Positions 9,448-18,531 of a stretch of 64,000 nt of DNA are shown here, in pieces. This DNA is from Agrobacterium leguminum (lineage in GTDB: Bacteria > Pseudomonadota > Alphaproteobacteria > Rhizobiales > Rhizobiaceae), in NCBI RefSeq assembly GCF_015704895.1, contig NZ_JADQWB010000008.1:62001-126000 (forward strand), given 5' to 3'. The position numbers and the translations under genes were made by a program. Numbering within the stretch: the stretch's first letter is position 1; each line of letters starts with the position of its first letter. Below the pieces are notes generated by a model that saw only the letters and a list, made by a program, of their open reading frames with translations, was not told the DNA's origin and did not search any database.

Positions 9448-9900
9448 TTACTTCAGCAAATCCTTGACGACGCCGGAAGCCTTGGCGAAGTCGATCTGGC
9501 CGGGATAACGCTCCTTCAGCGCATTCATGCACTTGCCCATGTCTCGCAGGCCGGACGCGCCGGTCTCAGTGATGACGGCCTGGCAGAGTTCGCGCACCTT
9601 CTCGGCCGGGATTTCTTCCGGCATGAATTCCTTGATGATGACGATTTCCTCGCGCTCCTGAGCGGCAAGCTCGGGGCGGCCGGCGCCTTCATAGATATTG
9701 GCGGATTCTTCCCGCTGCTTCACCATCTTGGTCAGGATCTGCATGATGTCCTCATCGCTGACGGGGTCTTTGCCCACGCCGCGATTGGCGATATCGCGAT
9801 CCTTGATGGCGGTCTGGATGAGGCGCACGGTCGAGGTGCGGCGTGCATCACGAGCCTTCAATGCGTCCTTCAAAGCGTTTGCGAACGTGTCGCGCATCAT
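9448..9900 (-). CDS. GatB/YqeY domain protein
   Basis: A 150-residue stand-alone YqeY protein, related to the tail domain of the GatB amidotransferase subunit. Family features are the start MRDTFANALKDALKARD, the STVRLIQTAIKDRDI helix, IKEFMPEEI and the GLRDMGKCMNALKERYPGQIDFAKASGVV end. It may act in tRNA-dependent amidation or tRNA binding, but that is by analogy. Two ATG codons in tandem (9900 and 9897) follow GGAGAAG. Its placement beside carA and dnaG is common in Rhizobiaceae. Confidence 0.92.
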   Translation of the reverse strand: MMRDTFANALKDALKARDARRTSTVRLIQTAIKDRDIANRGVGKDPVSDEDIMQILTKMVKQREESANIYEGAGRPELAAQEREEIVIIKEFMPEEIPAEKVRELCQAVITETGASGLRDMGKCMNALKERYPGQIDFAKASGVVKDLLK

Positions 9901-10062
9901 TTTTCTTCTCCTTGGGAAAGCGCATTCCGCAGCTTCTCGATACGGAAACTTTCCACCTCATTTTGCGAAACGACATAAACGAGCAGACACGCTCAAGCAA
10001 ATCAAATGCATAAGACCTTGAAAATACGGTGGTTTAATTCCACGTAAATCTTGGCCCTGCGG

Positions 10063-10091
10063 TTGACCGCTTGGGCTGCTTTCGTTATTTT
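10063..10091 (+). promoter_or_regulatory. candidate sigma-70 promoter of carA
   Basis: TTGACC (10063-10068), exactly 17 bases, then TATTTT (10086-10091). A start near 10098 would give carA a leader of about 138 bases, long enough for regulation, although I see no clear alternative hairpins in it. Confidence 0.55.
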
Positions 10092-10235
10092 CCGGCACCT
10101 GCACGAGATTTTAACGAAGGGTCGGAACGCGAGCTTTATCGCGCGCCCCTTTATGTCACGAAGCCTGCGACAAAAATGGCCCCTTACCCCCTGCCTTTCA
10201 AGAGGCGGGGTGCGAAGCGGCAGAAACGGAACGAG

Positions 10236-11441
10236 ATGACCGAGACAGCGCCCTGGACTACCCGCAAACCGACCGCAATGCTTGTTCTTGCCGATGGCAC
10301 GGTGATTGAAGGAACGGGCATCGGCGCAACCGGCAAGGTTCAGGCCGAAGTCTGCTTCAACACGGCGCTGACGGGTTACGAGGAAATCCTGACCGATCCT
10401 TCCTATCTCGGCCAGATCGTCACCTTCACCTTCCCGCATATCGGCAATGTCGGCACCAATGAGGAAGACATCGAAGACCTGACGCCCGCCGCCCGCCGCG
10501 GCGCCGTCGGCGTCATCTTCAAGGCCGATATCACTGATCCGTCGAACTTCCGCGCCGCCAAGCATCTCGATACCTGGCTGAAGGCCCGCGGCGTCATCGG
10601 CCTTTGCGGCATCGACACCCGCGCGCTCACCGCATGGATCCGCGAAAACGGCGCGCCGAACGCGGTCATCGCCCATGACCCGAACGGCGTCTTCGACATC
10701 GAAGCGCTGAAGGCGGAAGCCAAGGCCTGGAGCGGCCTCGTCGGTCTCGATCTCGCCATCGAAGCCACCTCCGGCCAGTCCTCCACCTGGACGGAAACGC
10801 CGTGGGTGTGGAACAAGGGCTACGGCACGCTCGGCGAAGCCGATGCCAAATACCACGTCGTCTGCGTCGATTTCGGCGTCAAGCGCAACATCCTGCGCCT
10901 CTTTGCCGGTCTGGATTGCAAGGTCACGGTCGTTCCGGCCCAGACGTCGGCCGAAGACATTCTGGCGCTGAAGCCGGATGGCGTGTTCCTCTCCAACGGT
11001 CCGGGAGACCCGGCCGCCACGGGCGAATATGCCGTGCCGGTCATCCAGAACCTCATCAAGAGCGAGCTGCCGATCTTCGGCATCTGCCTCGGCCACCAGA
11101 TGCTCGGTCTCGCCGTCGGCGCAAAGACCGAAAAGATGCACCAGGGCCACCACGGCGCCAACCACCCGGTCAAGGACTTCACCACCGGCAAGGTTGAAAT
11201 CGTCTCCATGAACCACGGCTTTGCAGTCGACACCAAGTCGCTGCCCGAAGGCGTCGAAGAGACCCATATCTCGCTGTTCGATGGCACCAATTGCGGCCTG
11301 CGCATCGTCGGCAAGCCGGTCTTCTCGGTCCAGCACCACCCGGAAGCATCGCCCGGCCCGCAGGACAGCCACTATCTCTTCCGCCGCTTCGTCAACCTGC
11401 TGCGCGAAAGACAAGGCGAGGCAGCGCTCGCCGAGCGCTGA
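10236..11441 (+). CDS. carA: Carbamoyl-phosphate synthase small (glutaminase) subunit
   Basis: Releases ammonia from glutamine for CarB, feeding arginine and pyrimidine synthesis. The 401-residue protein has the CarA N-terminal domain (VLADGTVIEGTGIGA, CFNTALTGYEEI) and a class I glutamine amidotransferase domain with nucleophile Cys284 (IFGICLGHQML) and the His/Glu pair in SVQHHPEASPGP. The frame is open upstream to 10071, but ATG 10236 begins the normal family N-terminus and follows GGAACGAG. Its partner carB lies 7 kb away on the same strand with other genes between. Confidence 0.98.
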   Translation: MTETAPWTTRKPTAMLVLADGTVIEGTGIGATGKVQAEVCFNTALTGYEEILTDPSYLGQIVTFTFPHIGNVGTNEEDIEDLTPAARRGAVGVIFKADITDPSNFRAAKHLDTWLKARGVIGLCGIDTRALTAWIRENGAPNAVIAHDPNGVFDIEALKAEAKAWSGLVGLDLAIEATSGQSSTWTETPWVWNKGYGTLGEADAKYHVVCVDFGVKRNILRLFAGLDCKVTVVPAQTSAEDILALKPDGVFLSNGPGDPAATGEYAVPVIQNLIKSELPIFGICLGHQMLGLAVGAKTEKMHQGHHGANHPVKDFTTGKVEIVSMNHGFAVDTKSLPEGVEETHISLFDGTNCGLRIVGKPVFSVQHHPEASPGPQDSHYLFRRFVNLLRERQGEAALAER

Positions 11442-11468
11442 TACCTCGTAAAATCAGGAAAGATTATG

Positions 11469-11493
11469 CGGCCCGCTTTTCAGCGGGCCGTTT
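11469..11493 (+). terminator. carA terminator inside the end of the MATE gene
   Basis: CGGCCCGC (11469-11476) and GCGGGCCG (11483-11490) form a perfect 8-bp stem followed by TTT. The stem spans the stop codon and last codons of the convergent MATE gene. Confidence 0.75.
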
Positions 11494-12877
11494 GCATTTC
11501 ACGCTTCACCAGAAGGACGAAGCGGACGGTGAGCAGAACGGCCGCCGTCGAAAGGCCGATCACGAAACCGAACCAGACGCCGCGCCCGCCAAAGCCGAGC
11601 GGAAAGGCCATGGTCCAGGCAAGCGCCAGCCCGATCGGCCAATAGGAAATCAGCGCCAGCATCGCCGGAATGCGCGCATCCTTCAATCCGCGCAGCAGGC
11701 CCGCCGTCACGGCCTGAATGCCGTCGACAAGCTGGAAGATGCCGGCGATCACCACCAGGCTGCTGGCATAGGCAAGCACTTCCGCCGCCTCGGGCAATTT
11801 CGCATCCAGGAACCATTTCGCCAGAAATTCCGGCACGGCCGCAAACAGGATGCCGCCGCAAATGGCAATACCGCAGGCAATCGCATAGACCATGATGGAA
11901 GCGCGGATGAGGTTCTTGAAGTCTCCTTGACCGCGGGCGATGCCCACCCGCACGGTCGCCGCCTGCGACAGGCCGAGCGGAATCATGAAAGCGATGGAGG
12001 CGAGCTGCAGGGCGATGCCGTGCGCCGCAAGCTGCACGGTGCCAATCTGCCCCATCAGGATCGAAGCGGCGGCGAACAGCGTCACTTCGGCAAGGATGGT
12101 GATGCTGATCGGCAGGCCGAGGCGCAGCACTTCGAAGAGCGCATGCCAGTCCGGCCGCCAGAAACGCACGAACAGCTCGTATTTCCTGGTTTCCTCCCGC
12201 GTCTGCACATAGGCGACGATGAAGATGAAGCTGAAGGCATTGACGATGACGGCAACGACGGCAGCACCGTTCATGCCCATGACCGGCAATCCGAAATGGC
12301 CGAACACCAGCGCATAGGCAAGCACACCGTTCATCACCAGCATGATGATGGTGACATAAAGAATGATGCCGGCGCGCCCGATGGCGCTGACGAGCCCGCG
12401 CAGGACATAAAACAGCAGCGCCGGCAAAAGGCCGAACTTGGCGATGGCGAGATAGTGGCCGGTCAACGCCGCCACATTGGGGTTCTGCCCAAGAGAAATG
12501 AGAATGCGCTCGGCATTAAAGAAGATCGGCAGGGCGAGCAGCCAATAGGCGATCGCCACCCACATGCCCATGCGCAGCGAGCGACGGGCCGCCGTCGCAT
12601 CCCCCTGCCCGTAGGCCTGCGCCACCATCGGCACCACAGCCACGGAAAAGCCGGAGCCGAAAATGAAGACGACGAAGAAGAACTGCCCGGCCAGCACCAT
12701 GGCCGCCAGCTTTTCAGCGCCAAGCTGTCCGACGATGACCATATCCGTTGTATGGATGCCAAGCTGCGCGAGCTGCGCACCGATGAGCGGAATTCCCAGC
12801 GCAAGCGTAGCCTGAAAATGCGAAAACCACGACCCCGATCCGGACGGAACGGTTTCTGCAACAACCGACGAAGACAT
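11480..12877 (-). CDS. MATE family multidrug/drug-sodium antiporter (NorM-like)
   Basis: A 465-residue inner-membrane exporter with about 12 hydrophobic segments arranged as two similar halves, typical of MATE transporters. Signature stretches are PLIGAQLAQLGIHTTDMVIVGQLGAEKLAA in the first half and ASIAFMIPLGLSQAATVRVGIARGQG in the second. Substrates cannot be read from sequence; NorM-like proteins expel cationic drugs. It converges with carA and its last codons carry the carA terminator. The start at 12877 is followed by a polar 17-residue tail before the first helix. Confidence 0.93.
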   Translation of the reverse strand: MSSSVVAETVPSGSGSWFSHFQATLALGIPLIGAQLAQLGIHTTDMVIVGQLGAEKLAAMVLAGQFFFVVFIFGSGFSVAVVPMVAQAYGQGDATAARRSLRMGMWVAIAYWLLALPIFFNAERILISLGQNPNVAALTGHYLAIAKFGLLPALLFYVLRGLVSAIGRAGIILYVTIIMLVMNGVLAYALVFGHFGLPVMGMNGAAVVAVIVNAFSFIFIVAYVQTREETRKYELFVRFWRPDWHALFEVLRLGLPISITILAEVTLFAAASILMGQIGTVQLAAHGIALQLASIAFMIPLGLSQAATVRVGIARGQGDFKNLIRASIMVYAIACGIAICGGILFAAVPEFLAKWFLDAKLPEAAEVLAYASSLVVIAGIFQLVDGIQAVTAGLLRGLKDARIPAMLALISYWPIGLALAWTMAFPLGFGGRGVWFGFVIGLSTAAVLLTVRFVLLVKREMQTAR

Positions 12878-13143
12878 TGTAATTCACCTGAACTTTGGCC
12901 GTTGCCCGCGAATTGCGCAACGGCAGCATGGTGATGAATAAAATATTCCCTTCCTGCACGCAACCTTTGCGGATGAGTGATCAAAATTTACGCAAACAAA
13001 CGGCGCCGCTCCGGCCTCGGCGCAAACGACATGACATAAGATAAATTTAGCTGAATTTTACCATTCCGCTTTATTCATTAGAACATCGCGTAGTTCTTTT
13101 AAATCACAAGCTGCATGATGCAGAATATTCCCGCCTTTCTGGC

Positions 13144-15297
13144 ATGTCTTTCCCACCATTTCACAAGATGAGCCGAACGGTACATCCTGTTCCAAGGACG
13201 TGTAGCTTGCCCAAAAAAACCAACCTCATGACACGCATCCTCTTTGCGGCGTCTTCGCTTGTCGTCGCCGCCTTTGCCGGTTTTTCCTTCTACATCGACA
13301 GCCTTCAGCATCGCGTCACGACGGAAGCGGTGGCGGAAAACATCGATTCTTCCGGCAAGCAGGCCGCGCAAAGCATCGCCAACTGGCTGAACGGCCGCAT
13401 CATGCTGACGGAAACAGTGGCAAAGACGCTTGCCAAGCTTCCGGATGAAGAGGCGAAGCTGCGGTTTCTGGAAAACGACGTTTTGACCGCGCAGTTCATG
13501 TCGACCTATTTCGGCAATGCCGAAACGGGAAGCTTCACCACCTTCCCCAAAACGCCGCTGCCGGAAGGATATGACCCGCGCAAGCGCCCGTGGTATCTGG
13601 ATGCGGTCAAGGCCGGCAAGACGGTTCTGACCGAACCCTATAACGACGCATCGACCGGAGGGCTCATCATCACCGCCGCCATTCCCGTCTCCATCGATGG
13701 CAAGCTGGCCGGTGTGACGGGCAGTGACTTCTCGCTCAATTCGCTGGTCAACATGATCAAGTCGGTGGATGCCGGCACGGATGGATATGCGTTTCTCGTC
13801 AGCAAGGACGGCAAGATCCTTATTCACCCCGATCCGAAATTCGTCGACAAGCCGCTGGCCGATCTGTTCAAGGTCAATACGCCGGCCATTTCCTCGGCGA
13901 TTTCGCAGACGGAAATCGACGGCAAGGGTAAGATCACCAGCTTCATTCCGGTCGCCGGCCTGCCCTCGGTCGACTGGTATCTCGGCTTTGTCGTTGATTC
14001 CGATGTTGCCTATGGCGCCATTGGCCAGTTCCGCCTGGCGGCGACCATCGCCACAATTCTCGCCGCCGCGATCATGATCGGTCTTTTGGCCACCGTGCTG
14101 TCCCGCTTCATCGTTCGCCCGGTGACGCAGATGACCTCGGCCATGGAAGGCCTCGCATCCGGCAATCTCGAGGTCGCCATTCCCGGTCAGGAGCGCACCG
14201 ACCAGATCGGCTCCATGGCCGCGGCCGTCGCCGTGTTCCGGTCGAACGCCATGGAACGCCTGCGTCTCGAAGGCGATGCCGAAGAAAACCGCACGCTTTC
14301 CGAACGGGAGCGCAGCGAGCGCGAAAGACTGGCGGCAAAGGACGCCGCCGACATCCAGTTCGCGGTCGATTCGCTTGCCCGGGGACTGGCGCATCTTTCC
14401 GATGGCGACCTCAACTACCGCATCGACACACCTTTCGTGACCCGCATCGACCGTCTGCGCGATGATTTCAATAATTCCGTCACCAAGCTGAACGCAGCGC
14501 TCAGCACCGTCGGCCAGAACGCTCGCGCCATCGACGCCGGCGCCGGCGAAATCCGCCAGTCCGCCGACGATCTCGCACGGCGCACCGAGCAGCAGGCGGC
14601 CTCCGTGGAAGAGACCGCGGCGGCGCTTGAGGAAATCACCACGACGGTCAAGGATTCCGCCCGCCGTGCGGAAGAAGTGGGCCGTCTGGTCGACCGCGCC
14701 CGCAACAATGCCGAACAGTCCGGCGTCATCGTCGAAGATGCGGTTCGCGCCATGGAAGGCATCGAAAAATCGTCGTCCGAGATCAGCAACATCATCGGCG
14801 TGATCGACGAGATCGCCTTCCAGACCAACCTTCTGGCGCTGAATGCCGGTGTGGAAGCCGCCCGCGCCGGTGAGGCCGGCAAGGGTTTTGCCGTCGTCGC
14901 CCAGGAAGTGCGCGAGCTTGCCCAGCGCTCTGCCAATGCGGCGAAGGAGATCAAGACGCTGATCAACGCCTCGACATCGCAGGTGCAGTCCGGCGTCGAT
15001 CTCGTCGGCAATGCCGGCAAGGCGCTGGAAACCATCGTCCGCGAAGTACAGGAGATCAATCGCCACATCGACGCCATCGTGACGTCGTCGCGCGAACAGT
15101 CGACTGGCCTTCAGGAAATCAACACAGCCATCAACACCATCGATCAGGGCACGCAGCAGAATGCCGCCATGGTCGAGGAACAGACGGCCGCAAGCCACGG
15201 GCTCGCCTCGGAAGCGGCGGCGCTCAACGAGTTGCTCGCACAGTTCCAGCTCGCCACGGCCACCCGGCGGCAGGCGGAGTATGGGCGCGCTGCATGA
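13144..15297 (+). CDS. Methyl-accepting chemotaxis protein with dCache sensor
   Basis: A transmembrane chemoreceptor of up to 717 residues. A membrane segment near 30-48 is followed by a periplasmic Cache-type sensor ([29 protein letters not shown] is the dCache hallmark region, within 130-170), a second membrane segment near 300-320, a HAMP domain and the cytoplasmic signalling hairpin ([31 protein letters not shown]). No C-terminal CheB/CheR pentapeptide is present. None of the candidate starts (ATG at 13144, 13168 or 13228) has a good ribosome-binding site; 13228 would place the membrane segment right at the N-terminus. Ligand unknown. Confidence 0.93.
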   Translation: MSFPPFHKMSRTVHPVPRTCSLPKKTNLMTRILFAASSLVVAAFAGFSFYIDSLQHRVTTEAVAENIDSSGKQAAQSIANWLNGRIMLTETVAKTLAKLPDEEAKLRFLENDVLTAQFMSTYFGNAETGSFTTFPKTPLPEGYDPRKRPWYLDAVKAGKTVLTEPYNDASTGGLIITAAIPVSIDGKLAGVTGSDFSLNSLVNMIKSVDAGTDGYAFLVSKDGKILIHPDPKFVDKPLADLFKVNTPAISSAISQTEIDGKGKITSFIPVAGLPSVDWYLGFVVDSDVAYGAIGQFRLAATIATILAAAIMIGLLATVLSRFIVRPVTQMTSAMEGLASGNLEVAIPGQERTDQIGSMAAAVAVFRSNAMERLRLEGDAEENRTLSERERSERERLAAKDAADIQFAVDSLARGLAHLSDGDLNYRIDTPFVTRIDRLRDDFNNSVTKLNAALSTVGQNARAIDAGAGEIRQSADDLARRTEQQAASVEETAAALEEITTTVKDSARRAEEVGRLVDRARNNAEQSGVIVEDAVRAMEGIEKSSSEISNIIGVIDEIAFQTNLLALNAGVEAARAGEAGKGFAVVAQEVRELAQRSANAAKEIKTLINASTSQVQSGVDLVGNAGKALETIVREVQEINRHIDAIVTSSREQSTGLQEINTAINTIDQGTQQNAAMVEEQTAASHGLASEAAALNELLAQFQLATATRRQAEYGRAA

Positions 15298-15310
15298 TGG
15301 CAAAAACAGA

Positions 15311-15338
15311 AATGGCCGGAGCGATCCGGCCATTTTTC
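15311..15338 (+). terminator. terminator of the first chemoreceptor gene
   Basis: ATGGCCGG (15312-15319) pairs with CCGGCCAT (15326-15333) around AGCGAT, followed by TTTTC. Confidence 0.85.
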
Positions 15339-15420
15339 TTGTCCAGCTCCCACAATAGTCGGTTCCCGCCACCGGCGTGATCCGCTAGAGCTTGATCGAT
15401 CATGATATGCGGAGGGATCT

Positions 15421-15900
15421 ATGCTGGAACTGATTTGGCGCGGCATTGCCATGGGCATTGGCGGCACCGTGTTTATGGATATATGGGCAATCGTGCTGCA
15501 CCGGTTCTTCGGCCAGTCCGCGCCAAACTGGGCGCCGGTCGGCCGCTGGTTCTGGCATGTGCCGAAAGGTACGATATTTCACGACAGCATCGCCACGGCT
15601 GAACCCTATGAACATGAACTGGCGCTCGGCTGGATTTCACATTACGCCGTCGGCATTATTTATGGCATCGTTCTCGCGCTGGTGGTTCCGGCCGCGTGGT
15701 TTGCCGATCCCTCCTTCATTGAGCCATGGATCGTCGGCATCATAACGGTCGGCGCGGGCTGGTTCCTGTTGCAGCCGGGGCTCGGCATTGGCTGGGCGGC
15801 GTCGAAGACCCCCAACCCGAACAAGGTCCGCTTTCTCAACCTTGTGGCCCATACCGTTTTCGCCCTCGGCATGTATGCCGTGGCGCTTTTGATGCGCTAA
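15421..15900 (+). CDS. DUF2938 family membrane protein
   Basis: A 159-residue protein with four hydrophobic segments (about 5-25, 65-90, 100-125 and 138-157), matching the DUF2938 family (GIGGTVFMDIWAIVLHRFFG, GWISHYAVGIIYG, LLQPGLGIGWAASKTPNPN). Function is unknown. An imperfect GGAGG-like GCGGAGGGATCT precedes the ATG. It is monocistronic, between two hairpin terminators. Confidence 0.85.
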   Translation: MLELIWRGIAMGIGGTVFMDIWAIVLHRFFGQSAPNWAPVGRWFWHVPKGTIFHDSIATAEPYEHELALGWISHYAVGIIYGIVLALVVPAAWFADPSFIEPWIVGIITVGAGWFLLQPGLGIGWAASKTPNPNKVRFLNLVAHTVFALGMYAVALLMR

Positions 15901-15905
15901 ATGAA

Positions 15906-15932
15906 AAGGGGGCTGAAAAGCCCCCTCTCCTG
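15906..15932. terminator. bidirectional terminator between DUF2938 gene and zinc peptidase
   Basis: GGGGGCT (15908-15914) pairs with AGCCCCC around GAAA. The minus-strand side ends in TTTTC, the plus side in a weaker CTCTCCT. Two convergent genes end on it. Confidence 0.7.
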
Positions 15933-15940
15933 TCCGGTTC

Positions 15941-16873
15941 TCAGATATTCGCCGAGAACGTATCGCAATCTTCGACACGGCCGCTCTGGAAACCGCGCTT
16001 GAACCATTCCGCGCGCTGTGCCGAGGTGCCGTGGTTGAAACTGTCAGGCACCACATAGCCCTGGGTCTGCTTCTGCAGCGTATCGTCGCCGATCTGGTGA
16101 GCGGCGTTCAGCGCTTCCTCAAGGTCGCCGGTTTCGAGAATACCCTTCTGCTCGGTGAACTTGCCCCAGATGCCGGCATAACAATCCGCCTGAAGCTCGA
16201 CGCGCACCGACATCTTGTTGGCATCCACCTGGCTCATCGACTGGCGGCGGCGGTTGAACTCCGGCAGAACGCCGGTCAGGTTCTGGATGTGGTGGCCCAC
16301 CTCATGCGCAATCACATAAGCCTGCGCGAAATCGCCGGCCGCGCCGAAACGCTGGTCCAGTTCCTTGAAGAAGCTGGTGTCGAGATAGACCTTGCGGTCG
16401 CCCGGGCAATAGAACGGGCCGCTGGCGGCGGAAGCATAACCGCAGGCGGAAGACACCTGACCGGAGAACAGAACCAGCGTCGGCTTCTGATAGGTCTCAC
16501 CGGCCGACTGGAAAATGCCGCTCCACGTATCTTCCGTCTCGGCCAGCACGGTGCGCACGAAAGCCGTCGTCTCGTCCGACGACTGGCCTTGCGGACGCGT
16601 GCCCGCCTGCTGACCGCCGGATTGCTGCGTCGTACCGCCGCCATCCAGTGAAATATCGCCGCCCGAAAGCAGCGTCAGCGGGTTGATGCCAAGCACCCAG
16701 CTTATCAGCAGGATGATAAGAATGCCGCCAATACCGATACCGCCGCCGCGCCGCCCGATAGGCACACGCATTCCGCCACGGGAAAAAGGATCGTTGCCCG
16801 ACGGCCCCGATCCCGCCGACATGCCGCGCCGGTCCTCGATATTGTCCGACTGGCGGCGCCCTCTCCATTCCAT
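15941..16873 (-). CDS. Neutral zinc metallopeptidase (YpfJ family)
   Basis: A 310-residue membrane-anchored protein of the putative neutral zinc metallopeptidase family (PF04228, YpfJ-like). A basic N-terminus and Gly/Arg-rich stretch precede one membrane segment (GIGIGGILIILLISWVLGI, about 43-61). A low-complexity Gly/Gln linker follows, then the catalytic domain, with AYVIAHEVGHHIQNLTG holding the HEXXH zinc site near residue 190 and conserved RQSMSQVDANKMSVRVELQADCYAGIW. The target is unknown. An in-frame ATG at 16873 begins MEWRGRRQSDNIEDRRG, the usual family start. Confidence 0.93.
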   Translation of the reverse strand: MEWRGRRQSDNIEDRRGMSAGSGPSGNDPFSRGGMRVPIGRRGGGIGIGGILIILLISWVLGINPLTLLSGGDISLDGGGTTQQSGGQQAGTRPQGQSSDETTAFVRTVLAETEDTWSGIFQSAGETYQKPTLVLFSGQVSSACGYASAASGPFYCPGDRKVYLDTSFFKELDQRFGAAGDFAQAYVIAHEVGHHIQNLTGVLPEFNRRRQSMSQVDANKMSVRVELQADCYAGIWGKFTEQKGILETGDLEEALNAAHQIGDDTLQKQTQGYVVPDSFNHGTSAQRAEWFKRGFQSGRVEDCDTFSANI

Positions 16874-16971
16874 GCTATTCTCCCGGCGGATATCGCCTTA
16901 ACAAGCTGCCTTATAACGGCACTATAATACATCTTGTTCCGGAAGGAAGCAGAGGCAGTAAACGGAGTCTT

Positions 16972-17460
16972 TCATGCGGCTCTGCGTCTTTGTTTCAACA
17001 CGGTCAGAAACAGGAAGACAAACAGGAGAGCGCCGGCGGAAAAGGCCACAAATCCGGCTCTGCCATCACCAAAAGCAACCTCATGCATGATGCGTCCCGG
17101 AACGAAGGTGAAGCCCCCGGCAATCACGATGCCGCCGAGATAAACGCTCTGCATGATCCGCATATGGCGTCTGATATCGCCGCGGCGCGCGAAATAGATC
17201 GATTGCAGACAGCCATATATCGTGAAGGCGGAAAGCAGGTGGATCGGGCTGAAACCGTAAAACATCCTCAATTCATGGATGAAGAACGTCGAAACGGACG
17301 TCGTGACCATCAGCATCACCCAGATCTTGCCGAACAGCCGGTGGATGGCAGTTCCCTTGGGGCGCAGGAAGATGAAGGCGCCGAGAATGGCCGCAGGCAC
17401 GACAGTGGCGACATGGAACTGCACGGCAAGCGGTGCGTCTAACAAAGGCTGGAATGACAT
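16972..17460 (-). CDS. DUF2306 family membrane protein
   Basis: With its start at ATG 17460 the protein is 162 residues, with four membrane segments and the DUF2306 pattern (VQFHVATVVPAAILGAFIFLRPKGTAIHRLFGKIWV; later RRHMRIMQSVYLGG). The frame is open up to 17565, but the extra residues are unlike the family and would overlap the divergent LytTR gene. Function unknown. The two genes face away from each other over 92 bases, which suggests the LytTR protein may control this gene. Confidence 0.85.
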   Translation of the reverse strand: MSFQPLLDAPLAVQFHVATVVPAAILGAFIFLRPKGTAIHRLFGKIWVMLMVTTSVSTFFIHELRMFYGFSPIHLLSAFTIYGCLQSIYFARRGDIRRHMRIMQSVYLGGIVIAGGFTFVPGRIMHEVAFGDGRAGFVAFSAGALLFVFLFLTVLKQRRRAA

Positions 17461-17552
17461 GGGTGCTGTTTCGGCTCGGTTGAAATCACCGGCAATTTGG
17501 GCAAAACATGCCCTCAGGAAAAACGGATTGACGCCAACCGCAGGAAAACTTC

Positions 17553-18374
17553 GTGGATCACCCATATCTGCAATCCACGCTTCGTGAAATGCACGCCATC
17601 CTGCAATCGCGCAGGCTGTGGCTGACGTTTCTCGCCGTGCTGGCGATCTTCATCGTGACCGGACCTTTCGGAACGAGCGAAACCATGAGCTTCGCCGACC
17701 GGCTGCTTTACTGGACAATCATACAGGCCAGCGCCTGGACATTCGCCATATCCTTTTCCATCATCGCCAACAGCATCCTTGCCGGCAGCATCGAAAATAT
17801 GCTGACGCGCATGATGATCGGCTCGCTGACGGCCGCCCAGCCGATCGGGCTGCTGCTCACCATCACGAACCGGGTCTTTTCAGGCAAGGAAATGGGTTTC
17901 GGCCCCTTTCTGCAAAGCAGCCTGTCGTCTCTGCCTCTCTGCGCCATCTTCTGCCTGCTAAGTTATCTCACCGCCTGCCAGTCGCTCGAAACAGCGGCCA
18001 ATGCCGCTACGGACACGGGCGAAGATACCAGACGCGAGGTAAAGGGCATCGTACCGCTGCTGGAGCGGCTACCGCCGCAAAAGCGCGGAGAATTGCTGCG
18101 ACTGTCGGTGCAGGACCACTATACTGAAATCGTCACCACGCGCGGGCATCAGCTCGTTCTGCTGCGTTTTTCCGATGCGCTGAAAGAAATCGGCCAGACG
18201 GAAGGCTTGCAGGTGCACCGGTCGCACTGGATTGCCGATGCCGACGCCGTCTCGCTGCGCAAACAGGCCGGTCGTCTGCATCTCATCACAAGAGACGGCA
18301 CGGAAATCCCCGTCAGCCGCTCCTATAGTGCAGCGGTCCAGGCCCGTTTCACCGCACACGCCCCTGCCGGTTAA
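17553..18374 (+). CDS. Membrane-anchored LytTR-family DNA-binding regulator
   Basis: A 273-residue protein. Four hydrophobic segments fall in the first 145 residues. The C-terminal third is a LytTR DNA-binding domain (ELLRLSVQDHYTEIVTTRG, LQVHRSHWIADADAVSL). No receiver domain is present, so the signal is probably sensed by or through the membrane part. The GTG at 17553 has AGGA eight bases upstream; an ATG at 17589 is an alternative. It is divergent from the DUF2306 membrane protein, a likely target or partner by position. A short spacer leads to carB. Confidence 0.88.
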   Translation: MDHPYLQSTLREMHAILQSRRLWLTFLAVLAIFIVTGPFGTSETMSFADRLLYWTIIQASAWTFAISFSIIANSILAGSIENMLTRMMIGSLTAAQPIGLLLTITNRVFSGKEMGFGPFLQSSLSSLPLCAIFCLLSYLTACQSLETAANAATDTGEDTRREVKGIVPLLERLPPQKRGELLRLSVQDHYTEIVTTRGHQLVLLRFSDALKEIGQTEGLQVHRSHWIADADAVSLRKQAGRLHLITRDGTEIPVSRSYSAAVQARFTAHAPAG

Positions 18375-18468
18375 GAGTTTCTGTCGATTCCGGAATTTAT
18401 GGGGTTCCGTTCTCAAAAACATTTGCCTATAAGCCGCTTCTAGCCTGAAAACATTTGAATTGCGCCCC

Positions 18469-18502
18469 CCGGCCGGTGATCCTTCACCCTGGCCGGTGTT
18501 TT
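18469..18502 (+). promoter_or_regulatory. terminator-like hairpin in the carB leader
   Basis: CCGGCCGGTGA (18469-18479) pairs with TCACC-ct-GGCCGG (18484-18496), an 11-bp GC-rich stem with a two-base bulge and a four-base loop, followed by TGTTTT. It ends about 30 bases before the carB start. It could be an attenuator of carB or the end of the upstream LytTR transcript. Confidence 0.5.
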
Positions 18503-18531
18503 GCGCAACCGAAAAGCGGAACGAGAGAGCC

